Below are positions 16,861 to 25,127 of a stretch of DNA of 27,940 nucleotides, in pieces. Each line of letters starts with the position of its first letter. The first letter of the stretch is position 1. Origin of the DNA: Proteobacteria bacterium UBA2383. GTDB taxonomy: Bacteria > Pseudomonadota > Gammaproteobacteria > Competibacterales > Competibacteraceae. The stretch is from assembly GCA_002343485.1 (NCBI GenBank), contig DDST01000168.1, positions 14,839 to 42,778 on the forward strand, given 5' to 3'. A program made the position numbers and the translations under genes. The notes under the pieces are model-generated. The model made no database searches. It saw only the letters and a list, made by a program, of their open reading frames with translations, and had not been told where the DNA came from.

Positions 16861-18696
16861 ATGGAAGAACACATTGGGGCGCTCTGGCATCGCTGGATCA
16901 CGCGCGCGGCCCGGCATCACACGCTGGAGGCGGCGGTGACGCTGGCAGAAATCGAGAAAACCGCCGGTTTGCTATTCCGGGCCTTCGGGGGCGATCCCGG
17001 TCTGCGCGTTGTGCCAGCTGCAGCGATCCGGCATGGCGCGCGGCGTGGTTGGCTGGCGCGGGTCGCTGGGGTAGGGGAAAAGGCTGATTTGGCCTGCCGT
17101 GACCGGGAAACCCTGCAACTGCCAGCGCAACTGGCTTTGCTGCCAAGCCGCGAATTGAACCGCGATCTGTACCTGTGGCTTATTATGCTGGCTGCCGCGC
17201 ACAATGAAGCCGATTCCACCGCGCCCTGGTGGAAACAAAATCAGCAAGCCACCGATATAACGCTGACGCGCTATCCTGGATTGCGGCTGCGCTACCAGCG
17301 CCTGGTGGACGCGGTACTGATGTTACGGACCCCCCCGGAACGGCTGCCGCCGGATGAAGCGCATCAGGAAAACCGGTTGCGCCAAGCCCTGCGGGAACCC
17401 CGTTATATTGCGGAATGGCTGCCGGCCCGCCATCCGCTGCAACCCGTCCCGCTGTGGCTCTACCCGGCTTCCAGCCACACCGTTGTCAAGCCAGGCCGGC
17501 AAGATGGCGATACTCCCGGTGCTGGCGGTCATTCTCCGGGCGAGCGTGACCGTTCGCGCCGTCGTGCGGAATATACTGGCATGCCGGAGCGCCAGAGTCC
17601 TTTTCTATTGCCTTTCCGTGCTGAAAACGTGCTGTCGTGGGCCGAATTTGTGCGCGTCAATCGCCCCAGCGACGATGATCTGGAACCGGATGCCGCGCGT
17701 GCGGCAGAGGATATGGATGTATTGAGCATCACTCAGGACAGCTCGCGCATTGCTTCGCGGGTGCGCTTTGATCTTGATCTGCCATCGGCCAGCGAGGATG
17801 ACGTGCCCCTGGGACCAGGGGTCCAGTTGCCTGAATGGGATTATCGCAAAAAGACGCTATTACCGGGTTACTGCGGCTTACAGGAAATGCTGGCCCGCCG
17901 CGCCGCCCCTTGCGAATTGCCATTCGCATTGCGCCACGTCACACAGCGGTTATGCCGGCAGTTTGAAATTTTGCGTCCGGCAAGAGGTTGGCGTTGTGCC
18001 CAGCCTGACGGCGAAGAACTCGATATCGATGCTTGTGTGCGCCATGCTACTGACGATGCCAACGGTGGATCGAGCTATCAACGCGGTTTGTACCGGCAAC
18101 TGGCACGGCAAGAGCGCGATCTGGCCTGTCTGCTGCTAGCGGATTTGTCGATGTCCACGGATGCCTGGGTGAGCAACCACAGCCGGGTAATTGACGTGAT
18201 CCGTGACAGTCTGTTTCTATTTGCCGAAGCACTGGCGGCAACCGGCGATCAGTTTGCCTTGTATGGCTTTTCTTCACGTAAGCGCCAACATGTACGGATG
18301 CAGCGGATCAAAAGTTTCAGTGAGCGTTATACTGCTGCAATACGGGGGCGCATCAACGCTATTAAGCCGGGTTATTACACGCGCATGGGCGCGGCGGTGC
18401 GTTACGCAACAAGGGGACTCAGCCAGCAGACCACTACCCGCCGTCTGCTGTTGCTGCTGACCGATGGAAAGCCGAACGATCTTGATCATTATGAAGGCCG
18501 CTACGGGATTGAAGATACCCGGATGGCGCTGCTCGAAGCCCGCCGTCAGGGTTTACAGCCCTTCTGCGTGACCATCGACCAGGAGGCCAATGATTATCTG
18601 CCGTATTTATTCGGCCGAGGCGGTTTCATTCTTATTCGCCACCCTGAGGATTTGCCGCGTCAATTGTTGCTGCTGTATACGCGGCTGACCCGCTAA
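16861..18696 (+). CDS. norD: NorD, von Willebrand A protein for NOR activation
   Basis: 611 residues, typical for NorD. The N-terminal two-thirds is the poorly conserved NorD region. The C-terminal vWA domain (about 415-605) begins LACLLLADLSMSTDAW, giving the MIDAS D-x-S-x-S motif, with the MIDAS Thr likely in GYYTRMGAAV and the Asp in LLLTDGKPND. MoxR-vWA pairs such as NorQ-NorD remodel metalloenzymes; here the target is NorB. Separated from norQ by two membrane-protein genes instead of being adjacent. The initiator ATG is 12 bp after the polyferredoxin stop. Confidence 0.92.
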   Translation: MEEHIGALWHRWITRAARHHTLEAAVTLAEIEKTAGLLFRAFGGDPGLRVVPAAAIRHGARRGWLARVAGVGEKADLACRDRETLQLPAQLALLPSRELNRDLYLWLIMLAAAHNEADSTAPWWKQNQQATDITLTRYPGLRLRYQRLVDAVLMLRTPPERLPPDEAHQENRLRQALREPRYIAEWLPARHPLQPVPLWLYPASSHTVVKPGRQDGDTPGAGGHSPGERDRSRRRAEYTGMPERQSPFLLPFRAENVLSWAEFVRVNRPSDDDLEPDAARAAEDMDVLSITQDSSRIASRVRFDLDLPSASEDDVPLGPGVQLPEWDYRKKTLLPGYCGLQEMLARRAAPCELPFALRHVTQRLCRQFEILRPARGWRCAQPDGEELDIDACVRHATDDANGGSSYQRGLYRQLARQERDLACLLLADLSMSTDAWVSNHSRVIDVIRDSLFLFAEALAATGDQFALYGFSSRKRQHVRMQRIKSFSERYTAAIRGRINAIKPGYYTRMGAAVRYATRGLSQQTTTRRLLLLLTDGKPNDLDHYEGRYGIEDTRMALLEARRQGLQPFCVTIDQEANDYLPYLFGRGGFILIRHPEDLPRQLLLLYTRLTR

Positions 18697-18711
18697 ATTA
18701 GGAAGATCTCC

Positions 18712-18918
18712 ATGGCAGAGACCGATTCGCAGACGCTGGCCGAAGCTATCCGCGCCGCTTGTATCAGCGCAGCACTGGAAGCGTATGAAGAGGGCGGGGT
18801 GCTTGGCCTGTGTGCCGAGGGCCGTTGGGAATATGCGATTTCAACGCTGCAACAACTGGATTTGAATATGCTGATCGAATGTAATCATACCGCGAATCAA
18901 GATGATGTTGTGACTTAA
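18712..18918 (+). CDS. 68-residue conserved-looking protein between norD and ubiT
   Basis: 68 residues, preceded by the ribosome site AGGAAG. I do not recognise the family. It is mostly helical, with the segment AIRAACISAALEAYEEGGVLG followed by LCAEGRWEYAISTLQQLDL, and carries three Cys (AACI, GLCAEG, ECNH). It is cytosolic by composition. It lies 15 bp after norD and 13 bp before ubiT in the same direction, so it is clearly part of the operon. Codon use looks like its neighbours. It may be an accessory of O2-independent ubiquinone synthesis or of NorD. Confidence 0.7.
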   Translation: MAETDSQTLAEAIRAACISAALEAYEEGGVLGLCAEGRWEYAISTLQQLDLNMLIECNHTANQDDVVT

Positions 18919-18931
18919 GAGACTGAAAAAA

Positions 18932-19438
18932 ATGCCAACAGCGCTCCGCTCGCTTTTCCCACGCCGCCCCTCGTTACCGGTCCCATTGGCTTGGCCGTTG
19001 TCGCTCATTCCTGGCGCGGCACATTCAGCCGTGCTGGCCAAGTTTTTGAATATCCTGTTCGCTGCCTCTATTCAAAGTGGCGAATTTGAATTTCTGCGTG
19101 ATCGGGTGCTGGCGGTTGAGGTGCGCGATGCCAAGATCAAATACCGGTTCTGCTTTACCGGTTTATCCGGTTTTGTGCCTCGCTCAATCGCGCACTCACC
19201 CGATCTGACGCTCAGTGGGGCGATCTATGATTTCCTGGCGCTCGCTACCCGCCGTGAGGATTCCGATACGCTGTTTTTCAGCCGCCGGGTGGTGATGGAA
19301 GGTGATACTGCTTTGGGTTTGGAATTGAAAAACTGGCTGGATGGCGCCGATCTGGATGCGTTGGGGGGGCCGTTGCCGCCATTGTTGCGTGCGATGAATG
19401 GTTGCATGGGGGTTTACGAGCGGCTGGGCGGTCACTGA
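18932..19438 (+). CDS. ubiT: UbiT, SCP2-domain lipid carrier for anaerobic ubiquinone synthesis
   Basis: 168 residues containing a sterol-carrier-protein-2 (SCP2) domain from about residue 35: FLFRFCFTG-type strands (KYRFCFTG), DLTLSGAIYDFLALATRREDS, then FSRRVVMEGDTALGLELKNW, which is the YhbT/UbiT pattern. UbiT binds ubiquinone intermediates and is needed for UQ synthesis without O2, together with UbiU and UbiV, encoded convergently just beyond. This pairing makes the assignment firm. Its stop codon lies inside a strong hairpin. Confidence 0.88.
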   Translation: MPTALRSLFPRRPSLPVPLAWPLSLIPGAAHSAVLAKFLNILFAASIQSGEFEFLRDRVLAVEVRDAKIKYRFCFTGLSGFVPRSIAHSPDLTLSGAIYDFLALATRREDSDTLFFSRRVVMEGDTALGLELKNWLDGADLDALGGPLPPLLRAMNGCMGVYERLGGH

Positions 19439-19446
19439 CCGCCCAG
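19424..19446. terminator. Perfect hairpin between convergent ubiT and ubiV
   Basis: CTGGGCGGTCA (19424-19434) and TGACCGCCCAG (19436-19446) are perfect 11-bp arms around a single C, and the ubiT stop TGA is part of the right arm. It lies between convergent genes and could stop transcription from both sides, but no T tract follows on either strand. A terminator role is therefore only likely, not shown. Confidence 0.5.
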
Positions 19447-19463
19447 AATGTCATCCTGCATCC

Positions 19464-20405
19464 TTATCCTAATGCTGCGACCTGCTGCAGTCCCGGTTGT
19501 CCTTGCCAATAGCCATCACAAGCCCCCTGCGGCAAGGCGGCATTCAGCGCGGCCGCTGCTGCGGCTGGCTCACGCACTCCTTGCAGGCAATCCGCGAATG
19601 CTGCCACCACGGTCTCAGTCCCCTCGGCTTGGGGACTGATGCGCAACACGTCGACCCCCAGCGCCTGCAATTCCGCTAACTCCGGCAATAAGTTATAAGT
19701 CTGCGCCGACTGAGTCTGGATACCGTTGATGGCGAGAAACGCCTGACCTTCACGGGTACTCAAGGTCAATCCTTCTGGATCATTCAGACAGCGATACTGG
19801 CAATTGTCTTTGGGCAGGTTGTGGTGGCGAGCCGTGAAACAGCGAGCGGAGTAGGCCAGTGGCAGGCGGCCGTACGCGAAGATCTCGGTTTCCATCCCCG
19901 CCGGGCGCTGGGTCTGAATGCAGGCCAGCGTTGTCCGCGACAGTTCTACCGGCATGATCCAACGGTGAGCACCTAACCCGGCTAGAAAACGCAAGGTTCG
20001 ATCATTATAGATATTGATACCGGTTCCTAACACGAACGGTGTTTTGCCTGACAACAGCCGCACCGCGCCCATGTCATTGGCTTCGACAGTGAAGCGGCCA
20101 TTGTCACATAACCGCCGCAAGGTCTTGAGTTCCGATTCAGCTTCCAATAACACCATCGTGGACAGGACGACGTCCTTACCCTCGGCCGTCAATTGCTCCG
20201 CCAGTTCCAGCCAATCGTCAGTATTCAGCGACCGGCGCTTGGAACAAACCGTTTCGCCAAGATAAATAATGTCGACCGGCGTGGTGCTCATCTGCCGGTA
20301 AAAAGCCAGCAAGGTTTCGCGCGGCCAGTAATACAGTACCGGTCCCAGCGCCAGTTTTGGGGTACGCTGCGTGATGGTCGCATCCTTCATGTTCATCACC
20401 CTCAT
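19464..20405 (-). CDS. ubiV: UbiV, U32-family Fe-S protein for O2-independent ubiquinone hydroxylation
   Basis: 313 residues of the peptidase U32 family. LALGPVLYYWPRETLLAFYRQM, DIIYLGETVCSKRR, then the Cys set of the UbiV [4Fe-4S] site: the Cys of ETVC plus ARCFTARHHNL and DNCQYRC. UbiV pairs with UbiU to hydroxylate the quinone ring without oxygen, probably using prephenate. The start ATG overlaps the ubiU stop by 4 bp (20402-20405), matching the heterodimer. In-frame ATGs at 20396 and 20390 are alternatives. Confidence 0.92.
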   Translation of the reverse strand: MRVMNMKDATITQRTPKLALGPVLYYWPRETLLAFYRQMSTTPVDIIYLGETVCSKRRSLNTDDWLELAEQLTAEGKDVVLSTMVLLEAESELKTLRRLCDNGRFTVEANDMGAVRLLSGKTPFVLGTGINIYNDRTLRFLAGLGAHRWIMPVELSRTTLACIQTQRPAGMETEIFAYGRLPLAYSARCFTARHHNLPKDNCQYRCLNDPEGLTLSTREGQAFLAINGIQTQSAQTYNLLPELAELQALGVDVLRISPQAEGTETVVAAFADCLQGVREPAAAAAALNAALPQGACDGYWQGQPGLQQVAALG

Positions 20406-21421
20406 TGCCAGGTACGGTGATAAGCGCCGAGTGTGGTTTGGTGGCCTTCCGACACCTTACCCAATTCCCGTTGCCATTCGGCTTTGGGTGCGTAGCGGGC
20501 GGGATGATGCCGGCACGCATCAATCGCTGCCCGCCAGACGTGGGTGACCTGGCTCACATAGGCTGGACTGCGTTGGCGGCCCTCGATTTTGATCGCCGCG
20601 ATGCCCATGTCATGCAGTTCTGGCAAAAGTTCCAAGGTGTTGAGACTGGCCGGTTCTTCGATAGCGTAATAGACTTGATCACCGACCGCGAACCGTCCCT
20701 TGCATAGGGTAGGGTAGCCAGCCGGTTCGCCGGGCGCATGGCGGTCAATCAGCAATCCATTCAGGCGGGTTTCCAGCCCATGTGGCGTTTCTTCCCAGCG
20801 GACTGCTTGGGCAGGTGAGCAAACGCCGCACATGTTGGGCGACTCGCCGGTGACATAGGATGACAGCAGGCAACGGCCTTCGACCATGATGCACAGCCCC
20901 CCAAAACCAAAGACTTCAATCGCCACCGGGCTGTGATCCTGCACGTGGCGCACTTGGGGTAATGACAAGACTCGCGGCAACACGACCCGGCGAATGCCGA
21001 AATGCTCATGATAGAAACGAATGGCCTCGTAGTTGGCCGCCGAACCTTGCACCGACAAATGTAGCGGTAGCCGGGGATGCTGGCGGCAGGCGTAATCCAG
21101 TACGCTGATATCAGCAGCAATCACTGCATCTACGCCCAGTTCTGCTGCCCGATCCACCGCGGTCCGCCAGCGTTCCCAGCCCGAGGGTTGCGGGAAGGTA
21201 TTGAGTGCGATGAACACCCGCCGTCCTCGGGCATGGGCGTACTGGATGCCTTGCGCCGCGGTTTTAGCGTCGAAATTCAGGCCGGGAAAATGGCGGGCGT
21301 TGGTGTCATCGCGAAAGCCAATGTAGACGGCGTCGGCGCCTTGGTCGATGGCTGCCTTGAGCGAAGGTAAATTACCCGCGGGACAAACCAATTCCAGTGG
21401 TTTGGAGAGAGCGTTATTCAT
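20402..21421 (-). CDS. ubiU: UbiU, U32-family Fe-S protein for O2-independent ubiquinone hydroxylation
   Basis: 339 residues of the peptidase U32 family, starting MNNALSKPLELVCPAGNLPS and continuing AIDQGADAVYIGFRDDTNAR, the YhbU/UbiU N-terminus. The cluster cysteines are visible in GLCIMVEGRC, NMCGVCSPA and TLCKGRF. It acts with UbiV and UbiT. It lies 23 bp after nnrS and overlaps ubiV. Together with the nor genes it shows that ubiquinone is made under denitrifying conditions. Confidence 0.93.
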   Translation of the reverse strand: MNNALSKPLELVCPAGNLPSLKAAIDQGADAVYIGFRDDTNARHFPGLNFDAKTAAQGIQYAHARGRRVFIALNTFPQPSGWERWRTAVDRAAELGVDAVIAADISVLDYACRQHPRLPLHLSVQGSAANYEAIRFYHEHFGIRRVVLPRVLSLPQVRHVQDHSPVAIEVFGFGGLCIMVEGRCLLSSYVTGESPNMCGVCSPAQAVRWEETPHGLETRLNGLLIDRHAPGEPAGYPTLCKGRFAVGDQVYYAIEEPASLNTLELLPELHDMGIAAIKIEGRQRSPAYVSQVTHVWRAAIDACRHHPARYAPKAEWQRELGKVSEGHQTTLGAYHRTWQ

Positions 21422-21444
21422 GATTCAGAATCCGATCGTGAGAA

Positions 21445-22617
21445 CTAGCCGAGCTGGCCATCAATGCGTGGTCTGACGAGCATGGGTAAGTAGGTGATGA
21501 CAAATATTAAAAATGCTGTGATCCATAAAACCTGAGAAAGTATTATCCAGATAAGGTAATGATTCGCATCGATTAAAGGAAAGATGACTCTAACGATGCT
21601 GCCCATAATGAGCGCCAAGAAAGAGAAAGTCATGGCTTGGGGCGGGTTCTGCACATTCCTTCCGGTGTGTCCCAGCGAAACACGCGCCATCATGCTTAAT
21701 GTTGCAAGACCGATACCACCGAAACTGAAGGAATGTACACTCAGCATATTGAGTGAATCGATAAATTCACTTAACGCAATTAATAGAAAACCAAGATCGA
21801 TAAAAATAAATGAAGTAAACAAACTCCATAGGAGAGGTTTTTTCCAAATTCCACGCGTATGCCAACCAATTAACCGGACTGAGGTGACAATAAATAACCC
21901 CATTGCAATGAAAGATGACAATTGCCGATCCCCAATAAATATTTCCACAACAAAAAATGCCAAATACAGCAAAAGACTCGATGCATCGATCCATTTAGAG
22001 TTAAAAACTTTTATTGGGTAGCCAACACCCGCCTCAATAAAAAACGGGATGACTCTTCTTCCTATAGTGAGTATCAAACCGATGATAATAAATAGCCCAG
22101 CATAGATACTCCAATATACCCCTTGCTCAAGGATATCTGCTACTCCCAAATAAAAAAAGCCATTTGTAACGGCCAATAATGCTAGTTTTGCCATAATGCC
22201 TATTTGTTTCCATTGTCTGACTCTTATGATGGGGTAGGCCACTGAACTGGTAAGAAAGAGCATAAAGAGAATATCAAAAACTGCGGCGATAAAGATGAAA
22301 TGAGTACCGAAGAGAAATAGAATTCTTGCTAATAGCCACAAGGTAAATAAAACCAAAAGGCTCAATCCGTGCAAGGTTTGTATCCCTGTCCAATTTTTAA
22401 CCGCCGTTAGCAGGAATCCGGCAATCACCGCCATCGTGAATCCATAAAGCATTTCATGGGCATGCCATTGAAGATAGGAAATCTTTGTTATCTGCAATGG
22501 CAATTGAAAAATATAAATGCTCATCCACAGTAAAATTGAAATAACCGAAAAAATTCCTGCGCCTAGAAAAAATAATCGAAATCCAAGGTTCAATACAGCT
22601 ATTTTTTGCTGAGTCAT
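21445..22617 (-). CDS. nnrS: NnrS family haem-copper membrane protein
   Basis: 390 residues with about twelve membrane helices. The N-terminal WHAHEMLYGF and AGFLLTAVKNWTG and the later GIGLATLSMMARVSLGHTGR are the NnrS family signatures. NnrS proteins contain haem and copper and protect against nitrosative stress, in particular iron-dinitrosyl formation. The base composition is unlike its neighbours: a sample line at 22261-22320 has 21 G+C of 60. It is the first gene of the nnrS-ubiU-ubiV minus-strand unit, divergent from the gene at 22820. No exact Fnr/Dnr box was found upstream. Confidence 0.92.
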   Translation of the reverse strand: MTQQKIAVLNLGFRLFFLGAGIFSVISILLWMSIYIFQLPLQITKISYLQWHAHEMLYGFTMAVIAGFLLTAVKNWTGIQTLHGLSLLVLFTLWLLARILFLFGTHFIFIAAVFDILFMLFLTSSVAYPIIRVRQWKQIGIMAKLALLAVTNGFFYLGVADILEQGVYWSIYAGLFIIIGLILTIGRRVIPFFIEAGVGYPIKVFNSKWIDASSLLLYLAFFVVEIFIGDRQLSSFIAMGLFIVTSVRLIGWHTRGIWKKPLLWSLFTSFIFIDLGFLLIALSEFIDSLNMLSVHSFSFGGIGLATLSMMARVSLGHTGRNVQNPPQAMTFSFLALIMGSIVRVIFPLIDANHYLIWIILSQVLWITAFLIFVITYLPMLVRPRIDGQLG

Positions 22618-22752
22618 TTTATATGAATCTTTCCCGTTTACGGTGCGCGGTATTAGTCTTGTCTATCCAATCCTGTATCAAGGTAGAAACAACTGCCATA
22701 GGCTGTTGATCGTCTGTATTACCCATCATCAATAATCCGATAGCAAGGAATT

Positions 22753-22769
22753 ATTGTGCAATGCACAAT
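22753..22769. promoter_or_regulatory. 17-bp palindrome between nnrS and the dnr operon
   Basis: ATTGTGCA (22753-22760) and TGCACAAT (22762-22769) are perfect 8-bp arms around a single A. It lies 51 bp upstream of the chosen start at 22820, in the AT-rich divergent intergenic region. It does not match the Fnr/Dnr consensus, so a different regulator is implied if it is functional. Confidence 0.4.
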
Positions 22770-22819
22770 TTATTGCTATGATTTTATCAATTATTATCTC
22801 GTCGACCAAAAGAAAAGCT

Positions 22820-23281
22820 ATGTACATCGTAGACGATCCCCTGTTGGCACTGATCACCCGTTTTATGTGCGGTGCGCAGAATGCGGAGGTATCCGATGCG
22901 GAATTTTTGCTTCGGCAAATCAACGCCATCGAGCACTATGTCGGGCAATTTCCCAATGACGAAAGGGATTTGCGTGCTATGGAATGGATCGGGGTATACG
23001 CTCAGGAGTACCGGCGGCAGTGGCAAAAAAATGCAGTTGCCCAAACCTTGGCCAAGGAGCGATGCCCTGATTGCCCCTTGGCGGGAGAATCCCGGTCGGC
23101 GCACTGCGAGATTCATGCTTTTTGGCTGAATCTCTTACAGCATTACATCGCTGACGAAATATCGTCAAAGGAATACGCTGAAAACACGCTGAAGTTGCTT
23201 GAAGGATATAAAAACCGGCTTAAGGTGAGTCCGATTCGCAAGCGTTTACAGCCCGCTATCCCACAGCTTGATCCTGCCTGA
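22820..23281 (+). CDS. Unknown cytosolic protein with CxxC-Cys motif, coupled to dnr
   Basis: 153 residues from ATG 22820 (MYIVDDPLLALITRFM). The frame is open to a TTG at 22754, but that codon lies inside the palindrome and the extra residues are unlike the rest. I do not recognise the family. It is helical, with a central RCPDCPLAG...HCEIHAFW motif (C-x2-C then C-x2-H), a plausible zinc, Fe-S or haem-binding site. Its stop shares one base with the start of the Crp/Fnr regulator (TGATG), so the two are translationally coupled. A role in NO or redox sensing with that regulator is inference. Confidence 0.75.
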   Translation: MYIVDDPLLALITRFMCGAQNAEVSDAEFLLRQINAIEHYVGQFPNDERDLRAMEWIGVYAQEYRRQWQKNAVAQTLAKERCPDCPLAGESRSAHCEIHAFWLNLLQHYIADEISSKEYAENTLKLLEGYKNRLKVSPIRKRLQPAIPQLDPA

Positions 23282-23997
23282 TGGGGGTAGATAAGCCTAT
23301 TGATATTAGAAAAACTTTGGCGAGCTTGCCGCTTTTTCAGCAATTGCATGAAACTGAGATTACCCATTTAGCGGCTAGCACGCGGGAAATCGGATTAAAT
23401 AAAGGGCAAATTCTGTTTCAAAAAGGTACTCTGCTCGATGGCTTCCATGTCGTTGTGCATGGCCAAATCAAGCTAGCATTTTCCTCTCCACAGGGTAGCG
23501 AGAAAGTGGTATCCATTGTTGGGCCTGCGCAAAGCTTTGGCGAAGCGGTGGTCTTTATGGAGCGGCCTAGCCCTGTATTGGCGCAAGCGCTGGAAGATAC
23601 CCGCTTGCTATATATTGCTAAGCAAAGTCTTTTTGCGGCCATTGATCGTGACAGCGCCTTTGCCCGGCGGATGCTGGCTGGATTGAGTATGCGGTTGCAC
23701 AGCCTGATTGATGATGTAGAGAATTATTCACTGCGATCATCTACCCAGCGATTGATTGGGTTTCTGCTGCAATTAGCAGGCACATCGGTCAGCAACGCCA
23801 TAGAATTGAATTTGCCAGCTAGTAAGCATGTCATTGCTTCGCGACTCAATCTGACTCCAGAGACTTTGTCACGAGTATTGCACAACTTGAGCGAATCCGG
23901 CCTGATTACCGTCAAGGGCCGGCATATTTTCGTGCATGATATAGCGCGCTTGAGTCAGTTTGATAGCCTAGTCCAGCCAACCTGCTCCAACGATTGA
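23281..23997 (+). CDS. dnr: Dnr/NnrR-type Crp/Fnr transcription regulator
   Basis: 238 residues. A cyclic-nucleotide-binding-fold sensor (about 15-130, LPLFQQLHETEITHLA, GQILFQKGTLLDGFHVVVHG), a long dimerisation helix, and a C-terminal winged HTH with SKHVIASRLNLTPETLSRVL as recognition region. ETLSR is the E-xx-SR contact motif that reads TTGAT half-sites. The N-terminal Cys cluster of Fnr is missing, which favours a Dnr-type haem/NO sensor over an O2-sensing Fnr. The predicted target, a perfect TTGAT-N4-ATCAA site, lies upstream of norC. The symbol is given for the subfamily; orthology was not tested by phylogeny. Confidence 0.82.
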   Translation: MGVDKPIDIRKTLASLPLFQQLHETEITHLAASTREIGLNKGQILFQKGTLLDGFHVVVHGQIKLAFSSPQGSEKVVSIVGPAQSFGEAVVFMERPSPVLAQALEDTRLLYIAKQSLFAAIDRDSAFARRMLAGLSMRLHSLIDDVENYSLRSSTQRLIGFLLQLAGTSVSNAIELNLPASKHVIASRLNLTPETLSRVLHNLSESGLITVKGRHIFVHDIARLSQFDSLVQPTCSND

Positions 23998-24040
23998 ATT
24001 TTCTGCGTTTTATACCGGAGCGAGGGCGTTTTTTGCATTT

Positions 24041-25063
24041 TTACTGTTTCAGATGCTGAAGGCTGTTGGATTGGACCATTATTTCTTTAAGTAGCTTGCG
24101 CATTTCTCCTTCTTCCTGTTCCAGCCGTTGCCGCAGATTGATCTCGGTTTCTAAACGGACCTGCATGATTCCTAAAGCGCGTTCTGTCTCCTGAATCTGT
24201 GTATTACGTTGTTCAAGCAACGTAGTGGATTGCTCCAAGCGTTCCTGGATAGCAGCTAAATTTCGCTGTAATAGGGTACCTTCCCGCTGAGAATCTTCTA
24301 ATTGATGTCTAAGGGTTGATTCTTGATGCCGGTGCTTCTGATGTTCTGTGGCAAACATCTGCTGTTCTGCTGTGCGTTCAGCACGTTCCCGATCCAGCAA
24401 TTGCATTAACCGCGATTCATTGGCTTCGCCACGCTGGCGTTCATACTCAAGCCGCTGTTCAGCTTCCAATCGCTGTTGATCGAGGTCAGTGCGCAATTGC
24501 TGAAGGGTTGTATTCATCTGTGCGATCCGGGCATCGGTTTCCGCGCGCATTTCGGCGATGGATGCCGTCGCTACCTGAACGCGTTTTTCAGCCTCCTGAA
24601 TGGCCATTTCAGCCGCAGTCCGACGCTCCTGTTCCACTAGCAGCCGGTCAGCAAGATCGCGTTGAGTGGCTTGAGAAATTTCCCATTGATGGTGCGCCTC
24701 GGCCGCTGCGGCGTGCGCCTGCCGTGACTCAGTCACTGCCGCATCGCGTGCCTGTTCGGCAGTCGTTACCGCTAGCAAAGCGCGGGTGCGTTGTTCCTCG
24801 AAAGCTGTTTCAGCGGATTGAACGGCAATTTTCCAGAATGCTTCCATTGCTTGAGTGACTGTTTCGGGCACCGTTGGTGGTAATACTGCCCGAGGCGCTG
24901 CGGCTATCTGCTGCTGCCAACGCTTGAGATGCTCGCTGATGGTAGTGTTGCTGCCAGTGCCAAGATATTCACGCACTCGCTGGATCGTGGGATTCAAACC
25001 ACGGCCAAGCAATATCTCTGCAGTTTCTTTAACTTCTTCGTAACGGATTCCTGAACGGGCCAT
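24041..25063 (-). CDS. KfrA-like coiled-coil DNA-binding protein
   Basis: 340 residues from ATG 25063 (MARSGIRYEEVKETAEILLG), with AGGAG upstream. The frame extends to 25114 but the extra 17 residues look like non-coding AT-rich sequence. Residues 1-55 are a KfrA N-terminal DNA-binding domain (LNPTIQRVREYLGTGSNTTI, SEHLKRWQQ). From about 85 to the end the protein is a long Gln/Glu/Arg-rich coiled coil with heptad character. KfrA proteins on plasmids autoregulate by binding palindromes at their own promoter and form filament-like structures; chromosomal homologues have unclear roles. Transcribed divergently from the TIR gene across a palindrome-rich region. Confidence 0.85.
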   Translation of the reverse strand: MARSGIRYEEVKETAEILLGRGLNPTIQRVREYLGTGSNTTISEHLKRWQQQIAAAPRAVLPPTVPETVTQAMEAFWKIAVQSAETAFEEQRTRALLAVTTAEQARDAAVTESRQAHAAAAEAHHQWEISQATQRDLADRLLVEQERRTAAEMAIQEAEKRVQVATASIAEMRAETDARIAQMNTTLQQLRTDLDQQRLEAEQRLEYERQRGEANESRLMQLLDRERAERTAEQQMFATEHQKHRHQESTLRHQLEDSQREGTLLQRNLAAIQERLEQSTTLLEQRNTQIQETERALGIMQVRLETEINLRQRLEQEEGEMRKLLKEIMVQSNSLQHLKQ

Positions 25064-25127
25064 AAAAACGGAAAACTCCTGCGTGATAGTGGAGATTGTT
25101 ATTAATGGTAGCAAATAAAATGATTAC

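Noticed and set aside
22618..22752. Possible Fnr/Dnr boxes between nnrS and the dnr operon
   Set aside because: TTGAT and ATCAA half-sites occur, but none has the required 4-base spacing.
23998..24040. Terminator after the dnr-like gene
   Set aside because: T-rich runs are present, but no stable inverted repeat precedes them.
24316..24858. 180-codon plus-strand frame
   Set aside because: Antisense to the coiled-coil region of the KfrA-like gene; the repeated codon pattern opens the opposite frame.
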